Part shown: positions 7,423 through 16,670 of the stretch, one piece after another
How positions within the stretch are numbered: the stretch's first letter is position 1
How the letters are laid out: each line of letters begins with the position of its first letter
Assembly: GCA_016787265.1 (NCBI GenBank)
Contig: JAEUVF010000008.1
Span: forward strand, 62,001 to 126,000
Origin: Flavipsychrobacter sp.
GTDB lineage: Bacteria; Bacteroidota; Bacteroidia; Chitinophagales; Chitinophagaceae
Length of the DNA: 64,000 nucleotides
Direction of reading: 5' to 3'
Made by a program: the position numbers and the translations under genes
Notes under the pieces: generated by a model
Seen by the model: the letters and a program-made list of their open reading frames with translations, nothing else
Told to the model about the DNA's origin: nothing
The model's database searches: none

Positions 7423-7956
7423 ATGAAACGCATTATAGCGGTGCTGGCCCTGGCCGCATTCGGTTTAGGTGCTTGTGAGAAAGTTGATAAACTGACCCAG
7501 TTTACAGTTACCGACCGTACCGAATTAAAAATTGAAGCCGGTGCAGCAACCCTGCTGCCCTATGATCTGTATACTCCTCCTGTATATTCTGAAGCAAGTC
7601 GCGAACTGACCTTTAATAACTCCAAAGCTGAGATGCTGGAATCCGTTAAGCTACAGGAATTCAGAATGGTGATTACTCAACCTTTTGGCAGAAGCTGGGA
7701 TTTTCTGAAAGATATAGAGGTGTTTATAGACGCAGATCAGCTCCCGGAAAAGAAAATCGCTTTTGAAACGGATATTACAGATCAGATCAATGCAACCCTG
7801 CTTCTTAAAGCAGCTGATGTTCAATTAACAGATTACCTGAAGAAAGGAACCTATATAATCAAAACCAGGCTTACAACAGATAAAATCATAACGGATGACC
7901 TGGATATCAGCATAACCACAAAATTTGCAGTTGATGCAAAAGTCCTGGGTTTATAA
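7423..7956 (+). CDS. Lipoprotein of unknown function
   Basis: A lipoprotein signal peptide ends in the lipobox LGAC with C18 as the lipidation site, followed by a 159-residue mature part. The mature part is rich in beta-prone segments (QFTVTDRTELKIEAG, KLQEFRMVITQPFG, DLDISITTKFAV) and resembles a small beta-sandwich. I do not recognise a family. It is probably anchored in the outer or inner membrane facing the periplasm. Its stop codon overlaps by 6 bases the end of the convergent TspO-like gene, so no separate terminator fits between them. Confidence 0.75.
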   Translation: MKRIIAVLALAAFGLGACEKVDKLTQFTVTDRTELKIEAGAATLLPYDLYTPPVYSEASRELTFNNSKAEMLESVKLQEFRMVITQPFGRSWDFLKDIEVFIDADQLPEKKIAFETDITDQINATLLLKAADVQLTDYLKKGTYIIKTRLTTDKIITDDLDISITTKFAVDAKVLGL

Positions 7957-8739
7957 ACCGGGATTTTTTTTGATCGTTTTCAGATACTGATAAATTATCA
8001 CAAGCAGTAAAACAATAATTCCAATTGAAGCTGTTTTGGCAAGCAGGGGCTCATCATTTTGTTTGAAATAAATTCCGTACAAAGCCCAGCAAATAACCAA
8101 TGCGTAAGCTTTGTCCTTCCACTTTAGTAGAAACAGAAGACCCAGTAGAACCGCCACTGTCATCATGATGGATGCCCAGGTTACCGGCGATAAAAATCCG
8201 CCATCCCATCCGGCATGTACAAGCAGAGCTGTGGTATTTGCAATTGTAGCCACACTGATCCATCCAAGGTATACACTGAACGGTATATGTAGAAAAAGAT
8301 AGCCTGTCCTGGAAAACTTCGACCGATTTTCAAGCAGGATTTGATAGATGAGAATGAGTGTAATTAAAAATGCAAGCATCACAGCCAGGGACAAGTGAAT
8401 CTGCAGGTAATGCCATAAAAAAATCCAGCTGCAATTAATGACACAGGTTAGGATAAAATAAAACAATAGTTTACGGATAACTCTTTGGGGCAAGCTGGTT
8501 TCAGTTTTACTGAATGCATACCAGATCGTATAACCGCAAAAGCTTATCAGCAGGAGATAGATAAGTGACCAAATGCTAAATGTGAATCCGGCCGGTACAA
8601 AATAATTCGGATAGAGGTCGGAGATAGCTCCGGTGCTCATTTGGTTGATTGGTAACAGAACTGCCATCGCATTTACGATGATTACCGTTACCATTAAGAG
8701 CGATGCAAGCAGAGAGCTTGATTTAATTGAGTTGATCAT
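7951..8739 (-). CDS. TspO/MBR-like tryptophan-rich membrane protein
   Basis: The 262-residue protein has about seven to eight hydrophobic helices. Motifs PAGFTFSIWSLIYL near residue 50 and NCSWIFLWHYLQI near residue 100 resemble the TspO/MBR family, in which a PxxxFxxxWxxLY pattern and tryptophans line a porphyrin- or sterol-binding pocket. It is longer than the five-helix TspO (about 160 residues), like a class of Bacteroidota proteins annotated as tryptophan-rich sensory proteins. Ligand and role are uncertain. The gene is convergent with, and overlaps by 6 bases, the lipoprotein gene. Confidence 0.7.
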   Translation of the reverse strand: MINSIKSSSLLASLLMVTVIIVNAMAVLLPINQMSTGAISDLYPNYFVPAGFTFSIWSLIYLLLISFCGYTIWYAFSKTETSLPQRVIRKLLFYFILTCVINCSWIFLWHYLQIHLSLAVMLAFLITLILIYQILLENRSKFSRTGYLFLHIPFSVYLGWISVATIANTTALLVHAGWDGGFLSPVTWASIMMTVAVLLGLLFLLKWKDKAYALVICWALYGIYFKQNDEPLLAKTASIGIIVLLLVIIYQYLKTIKKNPGL

Positions 8740-8843
8740 AAAGGTTGTTTACATCCTGGTATTTAACTGCAACAACCAGACCTTCACTTGGTTGACCCGG
8801 AATTTCCAAAAATTTGGCTAGATTTCAGAATAAACCTAAACCC

Positions 8844-9497
8844 ATGTCGCCTCGGGACTATATTCTGCCGTATTATACCCTGGTTCATCATCTCCAGCAA
8901 ACAGTAGGTGCCAACCGGGAAGAACTCATGAACGCGCTTCAACAGGCGGGTTGTGAGCTGAGTTTACGGACATTTCAGCGGCTCTTGGAATCGCTTCGGT
9001 CTGATCTGGGCATCCGGATTTCATATGATGCCAGTACCAATCAGTATCACCTGGAAGAAATGCCGGAGGGACAGTTGGGGAATTTTCTCCGCTATTGTAA
9101 ATATATGCAGGAAGCAGGGTTTGTTTTGGATTTACTGAAGGCCCGGGCAGGTGAAGACAATACGGTTTACATTCCACCGGTACAGGGAACTGCGGGTGCG
9201 GAATGGCTTTCGCAGCTCACCGAAGGGATTAATGAGAAAAAAATCCTTCGACTGACCCTAAGCCAGAATAAAGGGGAGGACAATAAAACGTATTCAATTT
9301 TGCCGGTAGCCTTAAAACAGGAAGATGAAGCATGGGTTTTGCTTGCCTGGCAACCAAAGAAAGAAAAGTGGAGACAGATAATGGTTGCACGGATTGTAGA
9401 TCTGCAAACCAAAGCACCTGGAATTGATATAGCCCCCTTACAGCTGAAAGAAGCGATCCGGCAGTTTAAAGTGGCAACGAAGCAGTCAAAGAAATAG
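8844..9497 (+). CDS. WYL-type helix-turn-helix transcriptional regulator
   Basis: The N-terminal 65 residues form a winged helix of the HTH_11 kind (RTFQRLLESLRSDLGIRISYD resembles the recognition helix followed by the wing). The C-terminal region has the pattern ILPVALKQEDEAWVLLAW expected of a WYL domain, which binds ligands such as nucleotides or DNA ends in other family members. At 217 residues it is shorter than most WYL regulators (about 300). The start at ATG 8844 is preferred over a TTG at 8814. The adjacent downstream gene is a fucosidase 92 bases away; regulation of it is only a guess. Confidence 0.7.
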   Translation: MSPRDYILPYYTLVHHLQQTVGANREELMNALQQAGCELSLRTFQRLLESLRSDLGIRISYDASTNQYHLEEMPEGQLGNFLRYCKYMQEAGFVLDLLKARAGEDNTVYIPPVQGTAGAEWLSQLTEGINEKKILRLTLSQNKGEDNKTYSILPVALKQEDEAWVLLAWQPKKEKWRQIMVARIVDLQTKAPGIDIAPLQLKEAIRQFKVATKQSKK

Positions 9498-9589
9498 GCC
9501 GCCTAAGGTGAATTTAAAAGCAGCATCGGTTGATATGCAGGTGCAGCTAAAAACCAGAATGCTTGAATTTCGTTTGGTAAACCAGTCAT

Positions 9590-11545
9590 ATGTTTCTGCA
9601 TCGGTATATTTCCCTGATTTTTGTTGTGGTAGTTTTTACTGCCTGTTCCAGTTCTTCCCAGTTGTCAACTCCCGCTCCCTATGGAGCCCTTCCGGTCGAA
9701 CGGCAATTACGCTGGCAGGAATTGGAAACCTATGTGCTTGTACATTTTACTCCAACAACATTTGAAAATAAAGAATGGGGCTATGGCGATGCTGACCCCG
9801 CCAGTTTTAATCCTACTGCTTTTGACGCCCATCAGATTGCAAAAGCGGCGGCCGACGGAGGTTTCAAAGGATTGATCCTGGTTGCCAAACATCATGATGG
9901 GTTTGCTTTATGGCCAACTAAAACAACGCCTTATAATATCAGTAAAAGTCCCTGGAAAAATGGCCAGGGCGACATGGTAAAGGAATTTGAAACTGCAGCC
10001 AGAAAACTGGGATTGCAATTTGGCGTTTATTGCTCACCGTGGGATCGCAATTTTCCAGCATATGGATCACATGAATATGTAAAAGCTTTTCGCGAACAGT
10101 TGCGGGAACTTTATACCAATTACGGAAATCTTTTTATCACCTGGTTCGACGGGGCTAATGGCGGAGACGGCTATTATGGCGGTGCCCGGGAAAAAAGGAA
10201 TATTGACCGTACCACGTACTATGGATGGGATACAACCTGGCAACTGGTCAGGGATCTCCAGCCAGGTGCAGTTATCTTCAACGACATGGGTGATGTTCGT
10301 TGGGTAGGTAATGAGGAAGGTCATGCTGCTGAAACTTCCTGGGCAACCTTTACCCCTGAACCGGTGGATGGAAAAACCGTTGCTGCCCCCGGAGAATTGA
10401 AGTACTGGTTATCACCGGAAGGTACCAGGAATGGCAATTACTGGAAACCTGCTGAATGTGATGTGCCACTTAGGCCAGGCTGGTTTTATCATCCCGATCA
10501 GGACCACCGCGTTAAAACTCCGGTTCAACTGTTTGATCTTTATTTTAAAAGTGTCGGCAGAGGTGGAGCCCTGGATCTTGGACTTGCTCCGGATAAACGT
10601 GGATTACTTCATGATAATGATGTGGAGTCCCTGACCAAATTTGGAAAGCTGCTGACTGAAACCTTTTCGAATAATCTTGCATCTACTGCCAAACTAACAG
10701 CCAGCAATACACGCGGTAATGCAAACAAACAATTTGGTGTAAAATTTCTGGTTGATAATGACCGGTATTCTTATTGGGCAACGGATGACAGTGTTACATC
10801 TGCTGAGCTTGTCCTGGATTGGAAAGAGCCAGTAACGTTTAATATTGTCCGGATACGCGAGAATATTCAGCTTGGTCAACGGATTGAACGAATCGCTATT
10901 GATGTTAAAGAGGAAGATAACTGGAAGGAAGTAGCACAAGCTACCAGCATTGGTGCAAACCGGCTCGTACGGTTGCCTTCTTTCCTGACTACCCAACAGT
11001 TGCGGGTTCGCATCCTTCAGTCTCCGGTGAGTATTGCATTGAGTGATATCGGTGTTTTTAAAGAACCTGATCAGCTGCCAGATGTTTCATATGCCAAGGT
11101 TAGCACTCCCGGAACACTGGATAAAAAAGCCTGGAAAGTGGTGTCGGTTTCTACAGAAAGCAAGGATCCGAAAGGAGCAGCACTTCATGCAATTGATAAC
11201 GACCCTTCCACCCTTTGGTATACCTGGAACAATGAAAGGGAGATGAGTCCACCTCCCCAGGAAATAATAATAGATATGGGAAAGGCACAAATGATTAAGG
11301 CATTTACTTACCTGCCCCGAACAGGTGGATCATGGGGAGTAGTAGGGCAATATGAATGGCAGGTAAGTTCAGATGGTAAGAACTGGAAGAGTGTTGCTTC
11401 CGGTGAATTTGCCAACATCAAAGCCAATCCCATCGAGCAGGTGATACAACTTTCCAACCCCGTAAACTGCAGATATTTCCGGTTTATTGGCAAGTCATCC
11501 GTGGAAGACAATTACATTTCCGCAGCAGAACTCGGAGCCCTCTGA
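9590..11545 (+). CDS. GH29 alpha-L-fucosidase lipoprotein with C-terminal carbohydrate-binding modules
   Basis: The N-terminus has a lipoprotein signal with C19 (VVFTAC). The catalytic domain (about 45-360) shows VHFTPTTF, LVAKHHDGFALWPT and the nucleophile motif ITWFDG with D187, as in family GH29, which releases alpha-L-fucose from glycans. Two discoidin-like (F5/8 type C, CBM32) modules follow: about 365-490 (VDNDRYSYWATDD) and 500-650 (AIDNDPSTLWYTWN), likely to hold the enzyme on glycans. It should be anchored in the envelope. The stop codon abuts the palindromic repeat copy B with no gap. No transport or polysaccharide-utilisation genes flank it, so it is not in a classic PUL. Confidence 0.93.
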   Translation: MFLHRYISLIFVVVVFTACSSSSQLSTPAPYGALPVERQLRWQELETYVLVHFTPTTFENKEWGYGDADPASFNPTAFDAHQIAKAAADGGFKGLILVAKHHDGFALWPTKTTPYNISKSPWKNGQGDMVKEFETAARKLGLQFGVYCSPWDRNFPAYGSHEYVKAFREQLRELYTNYGNLFITWFDGANGGDGYYGGAREKRNIDRTTYYGWDTTWQLVRDLQPGAVIFNDMGDVRWVGNEEGHAAETSWATFTPEPVDGKTVAAPGELKYWLSPEGTRNGNYWKPAECDVPLRPGWFYHPDQDHRVKTPVQLFDLYFKSVGRGGALDLGLAPDKRGLLHDNDVESLTKFGKLLTETFSNNLASTAKLTASNTRGNANKQFGVKFLVDNDRYSYWATDDSVTSAELVLDWKEPVTFNIVRIRENIQLGQRIERIAIDVKEEDNWKEVAQATSIGANRLVRLPSFLTTQQLRVRILQSPVSIALSDIGVFKEPDQLPDVSYAKVSTPGTLDKKAWKVVSVSTESKDPKGAALHAIDNDPSTLWYTWNNEREMSPPPQEIIIDMGKAQMIKAFTYLPRTGGSWGVVGQYEWQVSSDGKNWKSVASGEFANIKANPIEQVIQLSNPVNCRYFRFIGKSSVEDNYISAAELGAL

Positions 11546-11592
11546 CTTCACCGGTCGGGTGCCACCGGTCGGGTGCCACCCGACCGGTGAAG
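11546..11592. repeat. Three-unit 13-bp inverted repeat element, copy B
   Basis: Units are at 11549-11561 and 11563-11575 (both CACCGGTCGGGTG) and 11577-11589 (CACCCGACCGGTG), again at a 14-bp period; orientation pattern - - +. The outer arms extend to a perfect 16-bp inverted repeat (11546-11561 with 11577-11592). It begins on the base after the fucosidase stop codon. No T run follows, so it is not a normal terminator. Confidence 0.9.
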
Positions 11593-11715
11593 CTGGTTCC
11601 AGAACGACCTGGTTTTCGTAAGCGGCCAACCAGGGGGGTGTTAAACATTCTGTAAAGGGAGCGAGGATGATGTGAAAATTTTCCGGTATCGTCATCTCAA
11701 CGGAAAACCATCACC

Positions 11716-12873
11716 ATGCCAACACGCTTAATCAAAAGCAGCCTCCTGGCAGGAGCACTGCTGCTTTGCACCGGAATTATCTATCATTCAGCGGGTAATT
11801 CAAATAAATTAACTCTGCCACCATCCCCCAGAAAAATTCAGGTAGCTATCCTGCTGGATGTGAGTAATAGTATGGATGGACTCATCTCGCAGGCGAAAGC
11901 CCAGCTCTGGAACATGGTGAGCCTGCTGGGAAAATCTAACTGTGATGGATATACGCCAAAAATCGAGATTGCGCTCTATGAATACGGCCGCTCTTCCAAC
12001 AAGCCCTCTGCAGGATATGTAGAGCAGATTACACCTTTTACATCAGACCTGGATGAGGTGTCTAAACAACTGTTTCGATTAACCACCATGGGTGGCGATG
12101 AATATTGCGGACAGGTTATGTACAACTCACTGAATGAATTGAAATGGGAAGACGGCCCTGATCACTACAAAGTGATTTTTATTGCAGGGAACGAAGACTT
12201 TTTACAGGGCAATCTCCCTTTCACAAAAGCCTGTGCACTTGCAAAACAAAAACAGGTGGTGGTAAATACTATTTATTGCGGTGATCGCATGCAGGGATTA
12301 ACCGAGCATTGGAACCTGGGAGCTGAGTGCGGCAAGGGAAGTTTTACACATATTAACTCCAACGCCGCCATTGACCTGGTAGCTACTCCCTATGACGATC
12401 GATTGTTTGAACTGAACAAGATTCTTAACGCAACCTACATTGGATATGGACAAATGGGCCGCGAAAGCAAGGTCAAACAGGAAGAAGCAGATGCGCAGAA
12501 CTTTGAATTGAATAAACCAGCTGCAGCAGAACGGGTAATAGTAAAAGGAAAAAAATCATTATATACGAATTCCCAGTGGGACCTGGTAGATGCACAGGAA
12601 GCTGACCCACAGTTTTACAACAAGGTAGCGCCATCCGCTCTCCCGGAATCGATCCGGTCCAAATCCAGAACTGAAATCAAAACCTATATTGAGTCGCTTG
12701 CCTCCAAAAGAAAAGAAATTCAGAAAGAGCTGGAAGCTATTCAGGCTCAACGGGAAAAATTCATACTTGCCGAAAAAGCCAAAAAAACAGGCTCTGTTGA
12801 GCAGACCCTGGCCACCGAAATGGAAAAAATCCTCCGGGAACAGGCCCGCCGCACCGGCATCCGGATACCTTGA
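11716..12873 (+). CDS. von Willebrand factor A domain protein, exported
   Basis: After an N-terminal hydrophobic segment (LLAGALLLCTGIIYH) comes a VWA domain with a MIDAS metal site: DVSNSM with D48, S50 and S52. Such domains bind a partner protein through a divalent metal. Cysteines at CDGYTP, EYCGQ, ACALA, YCGD and ECGKG suggest disulfides and an exported location. The C-terminal 75 residues form a charged coiled coil (SLASKRKEIQKELEAIQAQR). The partner is unknown. The gene is bracketed by repeat copies B and C, which lie 124 bases before its start and 6 bases after its stop. Confidence 0.85.
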   Translation: MPTRLIKSSLLAGALLLCTGIIYHSAGNSNKLTLPPSPRKIQVAILLDVSNSMDGLISQAKAQLWNMVSLLGKSNCDGYTPKIEIALYEYGRSSNKPSAGYVEQITPFTSDLDEVSKQLFRLTTMGGDEYCGQVMYNSLNELKWEDGPDHYKVIFIAGNEDFLQGNLPFTKACALAKQKQVVVNTIYCGDRMQGLTEHWNLGAECGKGSFTHINSNAAIDLVATPYDDRLFELNKILNATYIGYGQMGRESKVKQEEADAQNFELNKPAAAERVIVKGKKSLYTNSQWDLVDAQEADPQFYNKVAPSALPESIRSKSRTEIKTYIESLASKRKEIQKELEAIQAQREKFILAEKAKKTGSVEQTLATEMEKILREQARRTGIRIP

Positions 12874-12879
12874 TTTCCT

Positions 12880-12920
12880 CACCCGACCGGTGCCACCCGA
12901 CCGGTGGCACCGGTCGGGTG
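12880..12920. repeat. Three-unit 13-bp inverted repeat element, copy C
   Basis: Units are at 12880-12892 and 12894-12906 (both CACCCGACCGGTG) and 12908-12920 (CACCGGTCGGGTG), same 14-bp period; orientation pattern + + -. Arms 12880-12895 and 12905-12920 form a perfect 16-bp inverted repeat. It lies 6 bases after the VWA gene stop and 105 bases before the helicase start. Confidence 0.9.
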
Positions 12921-13025
12921 GAGAAAGCTGGGGAAAACACGCTTTCGGCATGGGGTCATTTCTATGTAAATTGCAGGCTTGTCGCTGGATCTTCCGAATG
13001 TCTAAACCAGCGCCGCCCGAATTTG

Positions 13026-15374
13026 ATGAAGCAAGATTACCTGAATGGATTAAATGAGCAACAGCGAGCTGCTGTATTACATAAAGATGGCCCCCTTATG
13101 ATTGTGGCAGGTGCGGGTAGTGGAAAAACCAAGGTGTTAACCACCCGTATCGCTCACCTGATGTCTTTCCATAAGATTGATGCTTTCAATATCCTGGCCC
13201 TGACCTTTACCAACAAGGCGGCAAAGGAAATGAAAGAAAGGATCGAGAAAATCCTCGGCAACTCGGATGCCAGAAATCTTTATGTAGGAACCTTCCACTC
13301 GGTGTTTGCCCGTATCCTGAGAAGCGAAGCCCACCATCTCGGGTATCCCAACTCTTTTACCATTTACGATACGGATGATGCCAAATCCGTACTGAAAGCG
13401 GTAATCAACGAGTTGAACCTGGATGATAAGCTCTACAAGCCAAATGTTGTATACAATCGAATCAGCTCTGCCAAAAACGCGCTGGTTGGTCCGGCTGAAT
13501 ACGCACAGGATTATTATATCCAGCAGGAGGATAGTCGCTCCAACCGGCCCGCTATCGCCCAGATCTATGCTGCCTATGCCAAGCGATGCTTTAAAAACGG
13601 GGCGATGGATTTTGACGATCTGCTGATCAAGATGTACGAACTTCTTAAGCATTTTCCTGAGTCACTTCATAAATACCAGCACAAATTCAGGTATATCCTG
13701 ATAGATGAGTATCAGGATACCAATCCGGCTCAGTATGAGATCATCAAATTACTGGGAGCTGTGCACGAAAATGTTTGCGTAGTAGGAGATGATGCGCAGT
13801 CGATTTATTCCTTCCGCGGTGCCACGATTCAGAATATTCTGCAGTTTCAGAAGGATTACGAAGATGTAAAAGTGATCAAACTGGAGCAGAACTACCGCAG
13901 CACGAAAAGTATCCTGAATGTGGCCAATGAAGTTATCAATAACAACAAAGGGCAGATTCCTAAAGAACTCTGGACAGAAAATTCGGAAGGAGAAAAGATC
14001 CGGCTGGTACGCACTATGACAGATAATGAAGAAGGAAAATTTGTGGCGGATACCATCCAGGAACAAAAACTTCGCAATCATTTCAGCAACCGCGACTTCG
14101 CCATCCTATACCGTACCAATGCACAAAGCCGGGCTTTTGAAGAAAGTTTGCGCAGGATGGGAATTCCATATACTATGTATGGAGGAGTAAGCTTCTATGC
14201 ACGCAAGGAGATCAAGGATTTTGTTGCTTACCTGAGATTGATTGTAAACACCCGGGATGAGGAAGCGCTTAAACGAATTATAAATTATCCGGTTCGGGGC
14301 ATTGGCAAAACAACGATCGATAAGATCCTCCTGATGGCCAATACGCATAATATCACCATGTGGGAAGTGATAGAAAATGCTTCGTTGGCCGGATTTAAAG
14401 CAGGAACCCTTGAGGCAATCGAACAGTTTGTTACCATGATCAAAGGTTGTCAAAGCATGCTGACTTCCAAAAATGCATATGATGTCGCATTTCATGTAGG
14501 CAAACAGGCCAATATTGTAAAGGAATTGTTCAATGATAAAACAGTTGAGGGATTACAGCGCTACGAAAACGTACAGGAATTACTGAACTCTATCAAGGAA
14601 TTCACAGAAACACCCAGCAATGATGAAGGGGAAGTGGGCGACAAGGGATTATCTGCTTATTTACAGCAAATCACGCTCCTGACGGATGCGGATGAAAAAG
14701 ATCCGAATGCAGACACCGTTAAGTTGATGACCATTCATGCGGCAAAGGGACTGGAATTTCCGGTAGTGTTTGCAGCGGGCTTGGAGGAAATGTTATTTCC
14801 CAATGCGATGAGCATCAACACAAGAGAAGAACTGGAAGAAGAACGCCGGCTTTTTTATGTGGTAATCACCCGCGCCAAACAAAAACTCTGGATTACCTAC
14901 GCAAATACCCGGTATAAATTCGGTCAACTGCAGCAAAACGAACCCAGTCGTTTTATTGATGAAATTCCTAACCAGTACCTGGACCGAACATTTGCAGGAG
15001 GAGGTTCAAGGAACCAGGGAGCAAATTATACCCAAGGTTCGGCATTTGACCGCATGCGGGGATTTGGGGCAAGTGAACAGGCAGAAAAATTATACGGACC
15101 ACCACCGGCCAAAAGGAAAGATACAGTGCCTGCATATATTCCTCCAAAAACGGCTCCCAAGATAGTGGAACATACGCCGTCAGAGAATTTTGTACCAAGC
15201 GATACTTCAAATCTGCAAGCCGGACAAAAAGTGGAGCACCAGAAATTCGGTTTCGGAAAAGTATTGAAAATGGAAGGGAGCTCACATAATCCCATTGCAA
15301 CTGTTCAGTTTGACATGAACGGGGAAAAAAAGATCATGTTGAATTATGCGAAACTCAGGATTTTAGAAGAATAG
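13026..15374 (+). CDS. uvrD: UvrD/PcrA-type ATP-dependent DNA helicase
   Basis: A superfamily 1A 3'-5' helicase of 782 residues: Q-motif LNEQQRAAV, Walker A AGAGSGKT (28-35), motif II LIDEYQDTN, motif III VGDDAQSIYSFRGA, motif IV LEQNYRST, motif V LMTIHAAKGLEFPVVF and motif VI RRLFYVVITRAK are all present. The last 55 residues (AGQKVEHQKFGFGKVLKM to the end) look like the Tudor-like domain by which PcrA/UvrD binds RNA polymerase. It should work in nucleotide excision and mismatch repair and in clearing stalled polymerase. I use ATG 13026; the longer frame from 12870 translates repeat copy C and is rejected. Whether it is UvrD or PcrA by name is a matter of convention. Confidence 0.95.
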   Translation: MKQDYLNGLNEQQRAAVLHKDGPLMIVAGAGSGKTKVLTTRIAHLMSFHKIDAFNILALTFTNKAAKEMKERIEKILGNSDARNLYVGTFHSVFARILRSEAHHLGYPNSFTIYDTDDAKSVLKAVINELNLDDKLYKPNVVYNRISSAKNALVGPAEYAQDYYIQQEDSRSNRPAIAQIYAAYAKRCFKNGAMDFDDLLIKMYELLKHFPESLHKYQHKFRYILIDEYQDTNPAQYEIIKLLGAVHENVCVVGDDAQSIYSFRGATIQNILQFQKDYEDVKVIKLEQNYRSTKSILNVANEVINNNKGQIPKELWTENSEGEKIRLVRTMTDNEEGKFVADTIQEQKLRNHFSNRDFAILYRTNAQSRAFEESLRRMGIPYTMYGGVSFYARKEIKDFVAYLRLIVNTRDEEALKRIINYPVRGIGKTTIDKILLMANTHNITMWEVIENASLAGFKAGTLEAIEQFVTMIKGCQSMLTSKNAYDVAFHVGKQANIVKELFNDKTVEGLQRYENVQELLNSIKEFTETPSNDEGEVGDKGLSAYLQQITLLTDADEKDPNADTVKLMTIHAAKGLEFPVVFAAGLEEMLFPNAMSINTREELEEERRLFYVVITRAKQKLWITYANTRYKFGQLQQNEPSRFIDEIPNQYLDRTFAGGGSRNQGANYTQGSAFDRMRGFGASEQAEKLYGPPPAKRKDTVPAYIPPKTAPKIVEHTPSENFVPSDTSNLQAGQKVEHQKFGFGKVLKMEGSSHNPIATVQFDMNGEKKIMLNYAKLRILEE

Positions 15375-15572
15375 TCAAATGCATTTGCCGCAGCACTGGC
15401 TTTGCATTCGGGATTTAACCCAGGAAAGCTTTGCTGCCTTCTCATTCGTTTGTTTAACCGTAATTACCGTTGTGGATGCTCTTCCCGGAGGCTCCAGCGG
15501 CTGTAGAATAGCTTTTGCAGCCAAACCTGATAACAAAATCAGGCAAACTGCGAGTGAATAGAATAATTTCAT
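15375..15572 (-). CDS. Small exported protein, unknown function
   Basis: A 65-residue product with a signal peptide (MKLFYSLAVCLILLSGLAAKA) and a mature part of about 45 residues ending CCGKCI. The cysteine cluster could bind metal or form disulfides. The frame begins directly beyond the helicase stop, convergently. No family is recognised; short length limits confidence, although the signal peptide is convincing. Confidence 0.5.
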   Translation of the reverse strand: MKLFYSLAVCLILLSGLAAKAILQPLEPPGRASTTVITVKQTNEKAAKLSWVKSRMQSQCCGKCI

Positions 15573-15671
15573 AAAATCAGGTTTGATGCTGCAAAGCTAT
15601 TACCGGATAAGAATATCTGCAATGGATTTGTTAATGAACTGTTGTTTTTAGGGGATGAATGGTAAGATTCA

Positions 15672-16481
15672 TTAATATTCATACACATACCGTATCGCAG
15701 GCTTGTGCTGACCGTTGATTTCAATGTGTTGTTGCTGGATGGTTGGGTATCCATTAGCATCGTATTCATAATCTAAATGAATAATCTGGTTCACATTGCC
15801 ATTCGGGAGAATTTCCCTGATTCGTTTAGGATTGTTTCTGTGTAGTATTAATCCGGGTAGATATTGGCCCCAGAGGTCACCAGGAATCGGGTGGTATTTT
15901 GTATCGTACTCATCTATCAGCAGCGTTGATGTTATCTGGAATTGGGTTGCTCCTGTAAGTTTTTGCTGATTAATTTTTTTAATCAGGTTTCCTTTTGAAT
16001 TGTATAACAACTGTGTTCGTACCTGGCTTACCTCAATTGGATTTACAATCGTTTCAACAATTTCTATCAACTGATTCAGGTTGTTGAAGGTGTATTGGTG
16101 GTCGGCATATTTTTGTCCATTTGGGAAATAAAATTCTGCACGGTCAGGCTTATTGTTTTTATAAAAGAAGACTTGTTTGCCACCCCCCTGGGATATGGCT
16201 TCTTTGACTTTACCGTCTTCGTACTGATAGGTTACTTTGTACGTCTGGATTACTGGTCCATCCGGTGAATAGGTCCATTTGGAAGTATAGGAATCTACCT
16301 GCTTCTGACTTGTGTAAGTATATGCGAAGTAATCATTTGGCCCGGCTACCATTTTTTTCACCCATTTCATATTTCCAGGCAAAGGTGTTGGGAAAGAAGG
16401 TTCATCGTCATTTTTCCGGCAACTACTGAATACAATGCCGCCAGCTATGAGAACCATGAGGAACTGACAAATCTTTTTCAT
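15672..16481 (-). CDS. Lipoprotein with YD/RHS-like repeats
   Basis: A lipoprotein signal with C21 (IVFSSC) precedes RKNDDEPSFPTP and a beta-rich body with repeated patterns such as VTYQYEDGKVKEA, QYTFNNLNQLIEI, LLYNSKGNLIKK and LDYEYDANGYPT, spaced like the tyrosine-dipeptide units of RHS-type or DUF4595 proteins. These form beta meanders on the cell surface; the function is unknown. The 190-base region upstream is shared with a divergent lipoprotein gene. Confidence 0.75.
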   Translation of the reverse strand: MKKICQFLMVLIAGGIVFSSCRKNDDEPSFPTPLPGNMKWVKKMVAGPNDYFAYTYTSQKQVDSYTSKWTYSPDGPVIQTYKVTYQYEDGKVKEAISQGGGKQVFFYKNNKPDRAEFYFPNGQKYADHQYTFNNLNQLIEIVETIVNPIEVSQVRTQLLYNSKGNLIKKINQQKLTGATQFQITSTLLIDEYDTKYHPIPGDLWGQYLPGLILHRNNPKRIREILPNGNVNQIIHLDYEYDANGYPTIQQQHIEINGQHKPAIRYVYEY

Positions 16482-16670
16482 AAATAAGGGGATAATTTTT
16501 TATCTGACAGATCTCACTGGAAAAAACGAATTTCTTTAGGATGAGCGGTCCTTATTCGGGTATCATCGGCTGCAATTGTGAAAAGCCGAATATTTTGTCG
16601 AAATCATGCAACGGCAAGAACCATGGAGCTGCTCATAACGTAGATCCATTAACCATTTTACCTATCCATC

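Noticed and set aside
11546-11592. Copy B as a rho-independent terminator of the fucosidase
   Set aside because: There is a strong hairpin but no T run on either strand, and identical elements occur where no transcript ends.
12870-13025. Longer N-terminus for the UvrD helicase
   Set aside because: The extra 52 codons translate repeat copy C and have no helicase homology; the Q-motif starts just after the ATG at 13026.
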